From Dichotomocladium elegans (lineage: Eukaryota; Mucoromycota; Mucoromycetes; Mucorales; Lichtheimiaceae), in NCBI GenBank assembly GCA_025716815.1, contig JAIXMN010000009.1, positions 806,001 to 870,000 on the forward strand: a stretch of DNA of 64,000 nt, in the 5' to 3' direction. The translations under genes were made by a program, and so were the position numbers. Each line of letters starts with the position of its first letter. Position 1 is the stretch's first letter. Shown here piece by piece: positions 1 through 11,523 of the stretch. The notes under the pieces were generated by a model. That model did no database searches. It was not told where the DNA came from and was given only the letters and a program-made list of their open reading frames with translations.

Positions 1-1061
1 GCTTCAGGCGCTGTGACAGCGTCAAATTATCATCGCGTTCCTCAAGGTTGTAGTTAGTCAAGACATAGGATGCTACGTAAATGGTGACAGTGAGAAGGGG
101 CAGGTTGAGATAGAAACAGAAGCGCCACCCAATCGTGTCGGTGATGAAGCCGCCGAGAGGCCCTCCGAGAACCGAGCCGACCTAAACATTGCATACCCAA
201 GGAAATTAGGGAGTTTCAATGGGGCGGGAGGATTGAAGTATAGACAACCGCAACTTACACCGAAAGCCATGTTGCCATAACCCTGGTATTTGCCTCGTTC
301 CCGCATTGGCACAAGATCACTCGTAATAACCGATGTCAGGGTATTAATACCACCACCACCAATGCCTGCAACGGCACGAGAAATCACAAGGGCCCACAAA
401 TTCGTTGACATGCCGCACATTAGCGAGCCAATGAAGAACACAACCGTTGCAAACTGCAGGGCCGACTTGCGTCCAAAGACATCCGAGATCCGGCCATCTG
501 TCGACCAAATTAATACCCCGACCAGTGTTGCACGTGAACCCACCAACACATCGGATACTTACAAAGTGGTTGCAGGGCTGTGTAGCTCAACATGTACGAT
601 GTTGCAATCCAGACAATCTCATTTGACCTGTATAATAATAGATACTATCAATAACAAAGCGCCCGACTCTTCCACATTCCTCTGATTACCTTTGGAACTC
701 CGTGCCGATCTGCGCATAGATAGTAGAAACGATGGAGGAGTCTAAAGAGCCTAACGACACGGCCACCCAGAGGCTAACGGAAGCAAATTGCCAATGTTAT
801 GACAGATAACAGAAGACTCCGTACTTGCAAAAATGAAACTTACGATCCCAGAACAGTGAGAAGATGCGCACCGTTGAGACGGCGTGCGACGATATCATCG
901 GGATCCTCAGCAGCATTGACTTCAGCCGTACTGTTACTGCTGGAGCTATTCGACGATGTCAAGACGTCAATATGATCATCATCATAAGCGTCACTGCCCG
1001 CAGCGGCTTGGTATTTCGGCGGTGAGTTTTTCAACAAAGGAGTGGTTTCCTCACGCGCCAT
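1..1061 (-). CDS. MFS drug/amino-acid antiporter, VBA-like (5' part, runs off window)
   Basis: Major facilitator transporter of the DHA2 type, closest in style to the fungal vacuolar basic amino acid permeases (VBA). Exons read on the minus strand: 1061-844, 773-690, 627-563, 497-259 and 181-1; phases close at every junction, and the C-terminal part lies outside the window. About 262 residues are visible. An acidic, Ser/Asn-rich hydrophilic N-terminus of about 70 residues precedes TM1, which carries LGSLDSSIV. Next come the TM2 segment ATSYMLSYTALQPLYG, MFS motif A (GRISDVFGRK), the RAVAGIGGGG helix, and motif C-like LGGPLGGFITD in TM5. The substrate (basic amino acids or drugs) and the location (vacuole or plasma membrane) are inferred from the family only. 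The start is the first ATG of the open frame. An apparent longer frame at 73-549 reads through introns and is not the gene. Confidence 0.88.
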
Positions 1062-4000
1062 GACGGAAATTGTCTAGTGAAGGGAAGGATGGAAAGGAAC
1101 GGGCGCTGGTGCGGAAGAATAAAAAAAAAGAGAGAGGAACAGAAAGGGGACCAGAGCTACTTTTTTTTTAAAGTCTTTTCTTTTTTTTTTCCAACCTCGT
1201 GGTTGCGTCCAATTGAGGCTTTACTCCGATCGTACCTATCACACCTTGTTTGGGATGCAACCATTTAATGCAGGCCCGCTGGGCCCGCATTCCATCCCAC
1301 CGCCCCCGCCCGGTTTTCAGTCTCACATTTCAAGATCACTTGTCGAACTTGCATCAAGCAACGCACGGATGTATGTGCATTTGCAGGCAGCACAGCATAA
1401 GGGATGATGTAAACAATAACAATAAGCGCTAATCTGGGTCGCCAATGCTTGTGCTACCATAATATACAGTTGTACCATTTCTTCGCGATTGCAAAGAATA
1501 ATAAACGGTGAGGGTCTTGCGCTAAAAAGAAAGCCGATCTCCGAGTTATGTCCAATAGGGGAGATGCGGACGATTGGCTTGTGTTCCCTTCAGTGCCAGG
1601 TGTTAACGGGTATACTGTTGTCCCATTGAGTTGTGCGAGGGCTCGGGATGGTGCAACGTCTTACTGCACCTTTTTTTTTCTGCAAGGCGTCACATGTTTC
1701 AACGCGAGTAAATAATAAAACGCGAACCCACAAACAAAACAAAAAAAAAAAGTTGCAAGTGGCAGCAGCCATGGCTGGTGAAAGACTGGACCTTTTGGCA
1801 TATATCAACGCAAGATGGATCACAATCTCGGTTGAAAAAAAGCAAAGTATTTCGGGAAGGGCATAGCATTTATACATTGCAGGAGTTCGTCCTCGTTCTC
1901 TTTTTCTTATAATAGATACAATAGAAAGCAATAATCAATAATGAATTCCGCCCAAGGTTTACGCAAAAATCGAGTTTGGATTAATAATCACAAGCGATTA
2001 CGTTCCATTTGTATCAGAAAATGGCGTCTGTCATCTGGGTGCCATGTTGTATGGGTGCTCAAAAAGGTATTCATATGTACAGCCCACTGACAGGTCTACA
2101 CACACGAAAAATCTTCCAAAATTTACATCGATGTTACACTATATATCATTTGGCATAAAACAAGCATTGATCAAACGTATGTCGAGTAACGACGCACTCT
2201 TCCAAAGCACCAAGGTATCGTTAATCAAGTAGGTATAATATGAACCAGGTCGTTGACAGGCCATGGCGGCTGTATAAGAGCGTTGCTCTTACTTCCAAAC
2301 CAAAAAATAGATGTCCAGGGATCCTTTGAAGCATGTGTCCTTCTTTCTATACATGCAACCGATTGAAGAGGCTGAGAGGTACACTAGCATAACCAGGAGG
2401 ACGGGGATAAACAAAAATAGAAGATCTGCTTTGATCCTGAGGAAGAATGGACAGTACCGTACGTCTCGCTGGCACAAAAAAAAAGAAAGAAAACCAGCTG
2501 TGGAGGACTTAGTCTAAAGGTCTTGACCTTTTCATGATCAGATGCACTACTTACCATCACGCACAATCGCTGAAAGAAGATCAGGTCCTCTTATAGCTCA
2601 CACGGGAAACATCAATTATCATTGTAATCAAAGCGAGGTGTTCATGCTCCCCTAATCCCACTCCAATATATTTTGCATTGGCCGGAAGAATCGCACAGAG
2701 CGCTTCCCAGTTTTGTTGGTATTAGCAAAGTGTAAAAACCGATTTACAATCACAGCTTTTTCGGTGCGCCACCAAAGAATGCAGCGCGGAACGTGAAATT
2801 GTCAAGCTGCAGGGAGTCACTAGCGACTTTTACAGACGAAATTACAATAGATGGCACGTGCACACCCGTTCTGTCTCAACCTCAGAAGAGTATAATAATA
2901 TCTAAATTCTACTGCTACAGTAGAAAGACACATGCAAAACGCTCGAGCATATGCACAAGACCGGGCGCTGACCAAACCAGCAGAACGCTGAGCTTAGAGC
3001 CATGCCTCATACGAGGACAGGTGCATCCCGTTGCAGCATATCTGCAAAATGACATACTAGAGACAAATTTACCATCTTGAAACATCTTAATAATGCATTC
3101 CATTATCTGTAAATCGAAATCGCACATTTACCAATTCAGAAGTCGCAGGATGGCAAAATAGTCTCTCTCTATATATAAAAAGACGTCAAGTTTTGCGCGC
3201 CCTATCGATCCTTTATCATTCCGAAATGAGCTATTCATTCTTTACGAAAAATGGGCAAGGCCATTTAGTTGGCGAGCATGGATGTCTTGCGTCTATGGAC
3301 ACTGACCAAGACAAGGGCAGATTTTTCATAGTGAATCACGAGAAGCTTGAGTGCATTAGCTGCGGAGACACAGCCGAGAACACAAGAGCAAATATTGTAA
3401 GGATAGTAAAACGTGTCTGCTCAGCTCTGCGGTGGGTTGTCGCCGGTATGAAAACAACTATGAGAGAACTTTAAGAAGAACCCAAGAATCATTCATGCAT
3501 TCTAAGCGAGGAGTATACATAAGAATGAGGAGCTCAAACATATCCAAAACGTTGGTCCATCCTTTTGTAGACAGGACTAGCAAGCATAGACCCGAAGTCG
3601 TCTTGAATTAGTGAAGCATTCAGTAGCGTAAGAATGAACGCTTTTGAAGAATTTTGTTCCCATACTTATAGATACTTAACAAGAGGTACAGTACATCAGG
3701 TGTTATTAAGATCTAATATTTGTTTTATGGTGGTGTGTGTGTACGATTTTATAGTGTTTATATAGAATAAAGCAAATGACAGATTCAAGAAACATGGCCG
3801 ACATCTTCTGTCTTTTTGTTCGCCATATGTAGTCTTGACTGGGACATCCACAGAAAGCGATGAATTTGCTTGTTTTCTAAAGACTGAGTTCCGTACCTCA
3901 AAAGGGCATGGAAAAGCGATAGGGGGGATTAGCGCCAAAGACGAAATAATACCGTTATTACAGCACTGACAATATTTGCCATGATTTCCTATAAATATGG

Positions 4001-5861
4001 AGGTTTCGAGCGAAGGGCCTTCTTCATCCACTCCACCACCGTCTTCTATATCACATTGCTACTTTTTTTTTTTACTAAAGCCAAGCACCCACGATTCGAT
4101 GTGATGGATCGATCTTACACATACCCAAGTGCCATGGAAGAAAGGAGATATGGACATCTTTTTGGTGCCTCCATGCGTTCTACCCCGGACGTCTTCCTTC
4201 TGCTCGCCCCCCTGCAGGTCTCCTTCTCCTGCAGCTGCATGACTTCTCGACCTCCTGCGGCGAGAGTTAAAAGCGTTTGGACAAGTGCTATAATCTTTAG
4301 TTCCCCAAATGGATTTTGATGCACTGGTGCGAAATCATTTTTTGCCCAATTGGTTCCGACAACTTTGTACAGGTTTGTAGCGTGGGTCTACACATTCAGC
4401 AGGTCTCCCATGTACATTTCATCGGTCAACAAAGGTGCTCTGCGAGGTGGGCAAGGTCCTCAGTAGCCACATGATCCTGTGGTGCGGGGAAACGGGGGCT
4501 GGAGGCGGGAAAGAAGATGTGTCAATGATATCTATCAGAGTGACAATAGCATGTTGGAGAAAGCGCGAGCGTAAAAGAGTGAATCTGCGCGGTGTTGCAA
4601 TAGATCCCCCACCAAGTAGATATGCTAGGGATCGACCATATACGAGTTTTGATGCAAGATGAAGCAAGTATACAAAGCTGCCGAAGATCCCAATTTGCGT
4701 CAATCAGACGCTTCGCATAAAAACGGCCTCCCCAGTTTCTTAGATGCAAATGTTTCTCCGTCTCGAACACCCTTATTTTTTGGTTGGGATACACGAAAGA
4801 AGTATTTGGAAGAAAAGAATGAAAGAGTAGGGAAGCAGGAATTTTAGTTATCCGAGGGACATCGCATCGCATTGGTTCTTTTAAGGTTTCCGACGAAGCG
4901 TGCGTGCTCTGCCGGAACCGGGGGGGGGAGAGAGAAGTTGATTCCGACAGAGATCACGTGGCCTGCAAATGGAAAGCAAGGAAAGATCAAAGATGGAGGA
5001 TTTGAAACGCATCAGATTGGGAAAACGTGGCGATAAGATACAAATACATCGACTTTCGACATAGAACATTCGGGTCATATTTAAGCGCCTTTCCTTGGTT
5101 CCCTCTCTTCTCCTTCTCCTCCTTTCCTCCTCCTCCTTCCTCCTTACCTTACCGTCTCTTTCGTGATTGCCTGGCGCAATGTAACAACCTATCTTCCCCG
5201 TGGCTTTTGAAAAGGTAAAAAAAAAGGAAAAAGAAAAGACAAGCATGTCTGATCCAATGACGCATACTATTGGAGTAGCTCCATTTATATACAACATGTA
5301 CACCTATTGTAAATCTAATTTCTCTTCTCGCACATCCGTCCTCCATGTTGTTGCATCTCCTTTTTCTTTTTTTGCCTTGTTTTGGGAATGGCCACGAACA
5401 CAACCTCCCCCTCCTCGCCTGCCACGTTTTATTTTGATGAACATAAGCAGCTTCTCGCTGCAATGCATGAACACAACCCGCGCAACCTGCAATTCTATGC
5501 CTTTTAATCCTACTGCCTATACTCAATTTTTTATACTTCGCAAACATACGCTTACATACATACTTATGTATCTTTTTTTTTCACTTTGCGTCGCTCGACG
5601 TTATGCCTCTTATGACCCTCAAATCCAAACATATCTCAAGAAACAAATAATATAAATCGACTTATTTTTTACGTGAGCTACATTGATAATTCGTAGAAAA
5701 ATGAGATAAGCGAAGAGAACAAAAGAAGGGGAACGAAACAAGAAAAAAAAACAATAGTAATAAGAATAAACGCCAACAAGATGCGAAAAGAAAATAAAGA
5801 ATGTAACAAATATACAAGGAGAACTTGGAAGGAATGCAAAAAACACAGACACCCTCTGCTT
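1062..5861. other. Gene-poor intergenic region
   Basis: Between the MFS start and the 3' end of the Zn2Cys6 gene I find no credible gene. There are pyrimidine/purine tracts (about 1130-1190, 5100-5240) and short A/T runs. Open frames here have no recognisable domain. The only structured item is a decayed transposase fragment at about 3125-3560. The right part (5640-5861) is probably 3' UTR of the regulator. Confidence 0.6.
3125..3560 (+). mobile_element. Truncated Tc1/IS630-like transposon remnant (5' end copy)
   Basis: This stretch matches the start of the larger element at 15.7-17.3 kb. It has the sub-terminal TTCAGAAGTCGCAGGAT block, then a frame with SEMSYSFFTKNGQGHL, equivalent to SEMINLFFYEDGQGHI in the other copy, followed by the TDQDKGRFF segment (TDQDKVRFF elsewhere). 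Similarity fades after about 3560, where the helix-turn-helix would begin, and the DDE part is absent. The left terminal repeat is also missing. It is a dead fragment with frameshifts. Boundaries are approximate. Confidence 0.65.
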
Positions 5862-8573
5862 CTAGTACTGCAAAGAATTGTCACCTGAACCCGTCAGGTC
5901 AGCCTGCCCGCCCAAGAATCCTAGCAGAGCCAAACCTTTGTTCGGATCGGATGAGTCGATTCGGTTACTCTGACCGGAGAACACATCGACGCCCGTATCA
6001 GTGTGTATCAAATGTTTGGTTGAAAACTCGGTTCTGGGCTGAAACGGAGAAAATTCGTGTGATGGTATCAGAGGCGCGGCCCCTCCGCCAGCCCCTGCCG
6101 TTGATGTTCCATCCCCACTGCCGGCCAAATAATACTCAAACGGTTCGCTGCCCCAAAATGCGGCTGCCGCTAAGGCATCAAATGGTTGTTGTTGCTGCTG
6201 TTGCTCCTGCTGCTGCTGTTGTTGTTGCTGTTGCTGTTGAATGTGAACCGTACCAGGAGCAGCAAATGGGTCCATCGTCGGAATTGGGGTATGTTGGTGC
6301 ATAGTGGAAACTTCTTCCCACCGTGTGTCTGAGAATTGCGACGGAGAGTATGTCACAGTTTCGGCTGCGATGGACACCGTCGAGACAGATGTCTGTTGTT
6401 GTTGTTGTTGTTGTTGCTGTTGTTCCTGCTGCTGTTGTTGTTTTCTCGCCATCGTCTCGGGCTCTTTTCGATCTCCACAGAGCCCCGCAAGTTCGCCTAG
6501 GATACTCCGGCAACGGGTGGCGGTCGGCCAGACAGTCTCAAATTCAGTCAACGCTTTCATGATCTTCTCAATCCTGTCCTTAGCATGGCGTGCTTTGTCT
6601 TCATTGGATGAAGCTGTAGCCTTAACAAACAGGGTCCCAGCTATGAAGGTATAATATACGACAAAATTAGAAGCAAACTTGAGATGGTTGTCTTTTTGGA
6701 TGGTCTCGACAATATCTGAGATGGCATCAGCATATGACATGCAGGCGTTGTCAAAAGGCTGGTCCGGAGGGAGGAAGGGTCGATAGAGTAGAATGAGCGT
6801 TGTATAATATATCATGTGCATCTGGGAGACGGGGGATGGTGGATCATGGCACATGACACCATTGTGAAGATCATACCGTAACGAAGGGGGTATCGTGTTG
6901 TACCAGTTGTCTAGCTCTTTCCGCAGACCTGCAAGTACTCGGTCGAGATGCGGTGTGCCTGCATGGTGCCGGCCTTTTGCGTAATATATGCTCTTCAGCA
7001 CGTGCCCCAAGATATCGCAGACTTTGATTTGATGTACAAATGCATCAAGCACACGTACGTTTTGCCCCTCTCCGTGCGAGCATCCTTCGTCGTCATCCAC
7101 CGTCGGGAATGGTACATCACAATCGCGTTCTTCAAAGAGTGAAGCACGGCCATAAGTCGCACCCAACAGCCGATCCATGATGAAACAGCACCAAAACACG
7201 CGCTTCCTCCGTTCTCGTTCTTCCAGCGGAATGTTCCAATGATCGCAGTTCCGATGAAGCCCTAAATCTTGTGCCATCCTGAACGCCTATATACTCTGAC
7301 CTAATCAGCGCATTCCCCATCAGCCCTTTGTAAACCTCTTTCCTCACGTACCATTCCACTATAGAGCCATGCACGCGCTCCTTTCATAGCACCGTGCTGG
7401 TGAATAGCAAGTAACAGCAATGCTTGGACTGTTGCTATTTTTGGGACATCATAATAACTGTCCAGTAGCATCTTTGCTCTCTCAAAAAAGATTTCACCTG
7501 CCGTGTCCTGTGCGTCGGGATCTGAGCGTACACGAATGTCAGGCGAGATGCGAGAACTTAGCGCATATATGGCATTGAGCAGGAGGGGTGACATAGCATC
7601 ACTGTGAGGGTCGTACGTGAGAGCTAAGCGCTTTTTATAGAACATGGGCAGCACTGGATAAAAGTGAGTGAAGTATATCGAGATGAGATCATAGGAGAGA
7701 TCCTTGGGCGGGAGCTCGAAAGGATCCAAATGGGCCTTATTTTGATATGCAACGTTGTTCTTTGTGCGGTTCCATTCGGCCAGATGGAACGCCCCATCAT
7801 GGTACCATCGACTATTCTGAATATAATAAAGCCCTGACGATTTGCCAATGTAGCGCACCTGACCCGTTTCATCCATCGAGAGCTGTCCATTGACATCGTT
7901 GCTCGACTCGTTAGTTCCACGGATCTCCGGATGCTGCTCCTCGACTTCGTCTAGCTCCGACGGGCATTCTAACAATTGGGTCGACGATGGTGTTGGCGAT
8001 GAGGGTGATAAGCTGCTTGCGCTGCCGTCTTTCTGCTGCCATAAGAATATACGATTTTTTTGTGCCCTTCGGCCCCGTCGGATTGGACGTGTCTTGATCG
8101 ACTCGCCATAGGGTGTTTCGAGAGGGGCATGAAGCTCGGCAAGTAGTTTTCTTGAGCGAGATTCTTCAATATCTTCGGCTACGTCGACTAACAGTTGCTC
8201 GAGTCTATGTAGGCGGTTCTCTATGGCTTCGATATATCCCTTCGGTGGTCCCCGCTGTATAGAAAAATACATGAATTCGCTTTGATCGTCTGTCGGTAGA
8301 ATAGCTTTACCTTTTTCGTCGTGTCATTATAACTACATTCCAGTTTAAATGCTTGGCAGTTTGTGCAAACAGGCAAAAGGCCATCGCACTTGATTTTTTT
8401 TCGTCGGCAGAGATCGCTATAGTGCATTTCGGTTACTCTTTTCGTTTTTCTTCCTCAGTCCCCCGCTCGGCCGTTTCATTGCGTCTTCTCTTGTTTGTAA
8501 AGAATTCTTACCATGCACGACTTACTCGCTGTCGCTTTGAGTTGGAGGCCTCGCCTGCCTCATTAGCCGACAT
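5862..8573 (-). CDS. Zn2Cys6 transcription factor with fungal_trans domain and poly-Gln C-terminus
   Basis: Nuclear DNA-binding regulator of the fungal binuclear zinc cluster class. Exons 8573-8512, 8416-8311, 8254-7352 and 7286-5862 give 831 residues with consistent phases. The cluster spans the first intron: RACDLCRRKKIKCDG, then CTNC and LECSY (residues about 20-50). A linker with a coiled-coil-like IENRLHRLEQLL follows. The regulatory fungal_trans domain (roughly 230-560) shows the usual landmarks: YFTHFYPVLPMFYK, the MAFRMAQDLGLHRN helix, and RKRVFWCCFIMDR before a D-V-P-F-P loop. The C-terminus carries two Gln-rich tracts (coded near 6395-6450 and 6185-6238), a Gly-rich stretch and an acidic end, and is probably an activation region. 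Target genes cannot be told from sequence. It lies head-to-head with another Zn2Cys6 gene 1.8 kb away. Confidence 0.93.
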
Positions 8574-10356
8574 GATCTTCAAGGTGTTCGGACGTCTTTG
8601 AAATTCACAAAACGAAATAGAGCGAAGAAAAAAAGGAAGGCCCAGAGATGGAAAGAGAGAGAACTCAGCCCGCCTTCTGCATCTGCAACCCCCAGGGAGA
8701 GAGATTTCGTGCCGAAAACTACTCTGCACGAATCTGAATGATCGTCTCCACACTTGCGGGGATTAGTGGCACTTTTATGCTCTCGAAAACACAGGCACAC
8801 ACATCCCCCCTATACAAATAAAATGCAACAAAAAATGGACCGGTAGAAGTTGGAACCTCTCCCTCTCCTTTCCATTATGGACCATTGGTGAATTCTGTTC
8901 CTTGTAATTACAGATCAGCTGACCTGGGAAGGAAAAGTCTATGTGTCCCGCGCAGCATCAACCACCCCCCTCGTTTCATCACCAACGTCGGCCCATTTAT
9001 ACTGCTTCTTTACCGGGTTGGGCTTTTCTCGATGATGCCATTGTTAGTGGACAACACAAGGGGAATGTGACCGGGAGAGTTTTTTTTTAGACGTTAAAAG
9101 CTGATTGGGTAAAAGGATTTGGACAACAAAGGGTGTAACGGCAATTGACCATTTTAGTCGAATGCGCACTGTTCCCATGATCCGCTGTAGGACAAAGTTC
9201 TCGGATCGCCTTTTGTAAGCCAAACATCGCCTGTTACACCCAAGGAAGGGAAGAATTTTTATCACCCTGGTTCTTTGATGTATGTCTAATAATGATGTTT
9301 CTTCGCTTAGAAACGATCAAGAAAGGTTAACAGCGAAACTTCTTGCATGCCGCGTTGCTTTGTCAATGGTTGTCATTGCGGATCTTCCCGATGCATGCAA
9401 ACTTTCCCGAAATGAACCACGTTTGTTGTACTTTGGATTAGGTCTCAAATGATCGTTTCGTCCAAAGATGGCGATTCCGAAAAAAGAGAGCTTGTCAGTG
9501 GGGGGGGGATAAGACGCTGCTGCCATTTAGATACAGTCGAAAAGCTGATTATGTCCATGACCATGGAAGATGGTGTGGTGCGAACAACCGCAACAAGGTC
9601 AGGGACTGGAATGGGGAATACGACGGTAGGGGTATAGGGCGGAGGCAGACAAAAGGGAGAGCGGCGATAACCTTTTCGGAGGTAAGAGGAAAAGGACGGC
9701 CTGTGGTTGGTTGGGCATACATAAAAGCCCGTTGATTTCGGCAAACGGATAAGCAAGCAGTGATATTGAATGAGGATCCACTCCCTGCGATGAATATCAT
9801 ATTTAATCGGTGCATGTCTCCCGAGGTCAGAGCATCGCTTGGATAATGCATTAATATTCTAATGAGTGGCACAGCCCTTTCCCATGACCTCCTGTTGCGG
9901 TATTACAGAGACCTGAGATCCTAGTCATGGCACCACGCATCCATACATACCGGATAACTTTAGACTACTACGGTGATCCTTTTTTTCCTCAGTGCAAGGC
10001 CACCCACTTTATTGCGAGCAGAACTGATCTTCTCTTACCCCGTCTGAAATCGCATCCGAGTGGCAAGTGGTCAATACAAGGAACTCTGGTCTCTATCGCA
10101 AATAAGTGGGCAGATGTCAGCTACGATCTCCCTCACCATGTCTCTTGGGTCTCCCTTCCTTCCCCTCCACAAACAACTCCCCCCAGCTCCGCGTGCGTCC
10201 TCTTCTCCTCGTCTTCCCTCTCTCTCTCTCTCTTTTTTTTTTTCTTATTTTTCGCGCCGACCCTTTTCCTTTTTCATCTCTTTCTTTCTTCATCTCTTTC
10301 TTTCTTTTCTTTTTCCTCCTTTTCCTCTCCCCCATCCCTTGATTACTTATTAAAAA
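8574..10356. promoter_or_regulatory. Shared divergent upstream region of two zinc-cluster regulators
   Basis: This 1.8 kb non-coding stretch separates the start codons of two divergently transcribed Zn2Cys6 genes. A long pyrimidine tract (about 10195-10340, CTCTCT then T-rich then CTTT repeats) lies directly before the rightward start and is typical of fungal leaders. No gene is supported here. Individual regulator sites cannot be assigned by eye. Confidence 0.5.
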
Positions 10357-11523
10357 ATGGGCAACGGAGCTACAACAACAAAAGCTGTTCTCGTCGATAA
10401 GACGCGCCGTAAGCGCCTCAAGGTCGTTAGTGCTTGCGGTGAATGTCGGCGGAAAAAGACAAAATGCAATGGCGAACAGCCATGCAGTGGCTGTATTAAG
10501 GTTAATGTCGAGTGCAAATATGCTTTGTCGACTACTGCAGCGAGTAGACAAGCAGCAACTGCCGCGGCTGTAGGCAATTATTCTGGTCCTTCACCATTGA
10601 AGCGTACCCCAGGTCCGCACCACTACCATTTGGTTGCACCGAATCACCAATGCACTGGCAATAGCGGTTCACAGCCGCCCGCAGCTGGCCATCGGGTCCC
10701 ACCGGATCATTCCACCCTAACGGACATTCCTAAACATGATCATTACCGCTACCATATCTCATCATCGGTCTCGCCGCCACAGCAACATCTGCATGGCAGT
10801 GCCATGACAAACGCCGCAGCATCCACCAAGCCATCAATCCCAAACATCCAAGCAATCGAGCACCGACTCGTGGTGATAGAAGACATCTTACGTGCCTTAC
10901 TTGCAGGACATACGGGTCAGAACCGTCTCCTCGTGACATTAGATCAACAGCAGCAACAACAAGAACAAGAACAACAACAAGAACAACAAGAACAGCAGCA
11001 ACAGCAAAAGGAGCAGGAACAAAGCTCATTAAAACCCTCAGCACCAGCAGCCTACTGCTGTAGGGAGAACGTGTATAATGTCAATACCGGGGCTCGGCCT
11101 AAAGAAGGAGCAGTAAAACCCGTGACAACAGCAGCTACAACAGCTCCCCTTTCAACGGGATACTCCGTGCAGCTCGCACCTATCACACATCCTGCAGGAA
11201 CGTCATATTCCGGCAATAGCAGCATTGGAGGAGATTGTGGCAGCAGCGGCGTAGTAGGAGGCGGCGGCGGCGGCGGAGGAGGAGTTGGTCCTTCCATCCG
11301 CAGTTTACTGAATGAACAAGATGATGCCGAATGTCCGCCATCACGGTCTCCGCTTTCATCTACGTCTTCATCCTCATCGACCTCTTCATCCACTGACTCG
11401 ACCTCCCTGAGTCTCATCTTGACATCATATCGTCAACAGCAGCACAATCATCACGTTTCGCCATCGGCATTCCAGAGGGTAAATACGACGGCAACTAATG
11501 CTTTCCCGGGTGACTACTCCTGA
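10357..11523 (+). CDS. Zn2Cys6 DNA-binding protein, small, Gln/Gly/Ser-rich
   Basis: Single-exon gene of 388 residues starting at the ATG right after a long pyrimidine leader. A basic segment (TRRKRLKVV) leads into the binuclear cluster SACGECRRKKTKCNGEQPCSGC...VECKY (residues about 26-54), which has all six cysteines at canonical spacing. A short amphipathic IQAIEHRLVVIEDILRALL segment (about 165-183) may be a dimerisation helix. The rest is low complexity: His/Pro-rich, then Gln/Glu-rich coded at 10945-11020, a Gly run at 11258-11290 and a Ser/Thr run near 11350-11400. No fungal_trans domain is present, so this is a minimal regulator of the kind common in Mucoromycota. The function is unknown beyond DNA binding. 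Confidence 0.88.
   Translation: MGNGATTTKAVLVDKTRRKRLKVVSACGECRRKKTKCNGEQPCSGCIKVNVECKYALSTTAASRQAATAAAVGNYSGPSPLKRTPGPHHYHLVAPNHQCTGNSGSQPPAAGHRVPPDHSTLTDIPKHDHYRYHISSSVSPPQQHLHGSAMTNAAASTKPSIPNIQAIEHRLVVIEDILRALLAGHTGQNRLLVTLDQQQQQQEQEQQQEQQEQQQQQKEQEQSSLKPSAPAAYCCRENVYNVNTGARPKEGAVKPVTTAATTAPLSTGYSVQLAPITHPAGTSYSGNSSIGGDCGSSGVVGGGGGGGGGVGPSIRSLLNEQDDAECPPSRSPLSSTSSSSSTSSSTDSTSLSLILTSYRQQQHNHHVSPSAFQRVNTTATNAFPGDYS

Noticed and set aside
73..549. 158-residue open frame on the minus strand
   Set aside because: It is MFS exon 4 read through both flanking introns; splice sites at 497 and 259 give the proper transporter sequence.
6178..6654. Plus- and minus-strand frames with runs of Cys, Val, Ala or Thr
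   Set aside because: These are other-frame readings of the CAA/CAG Gln tracts of the Zn2Cys6 gene.
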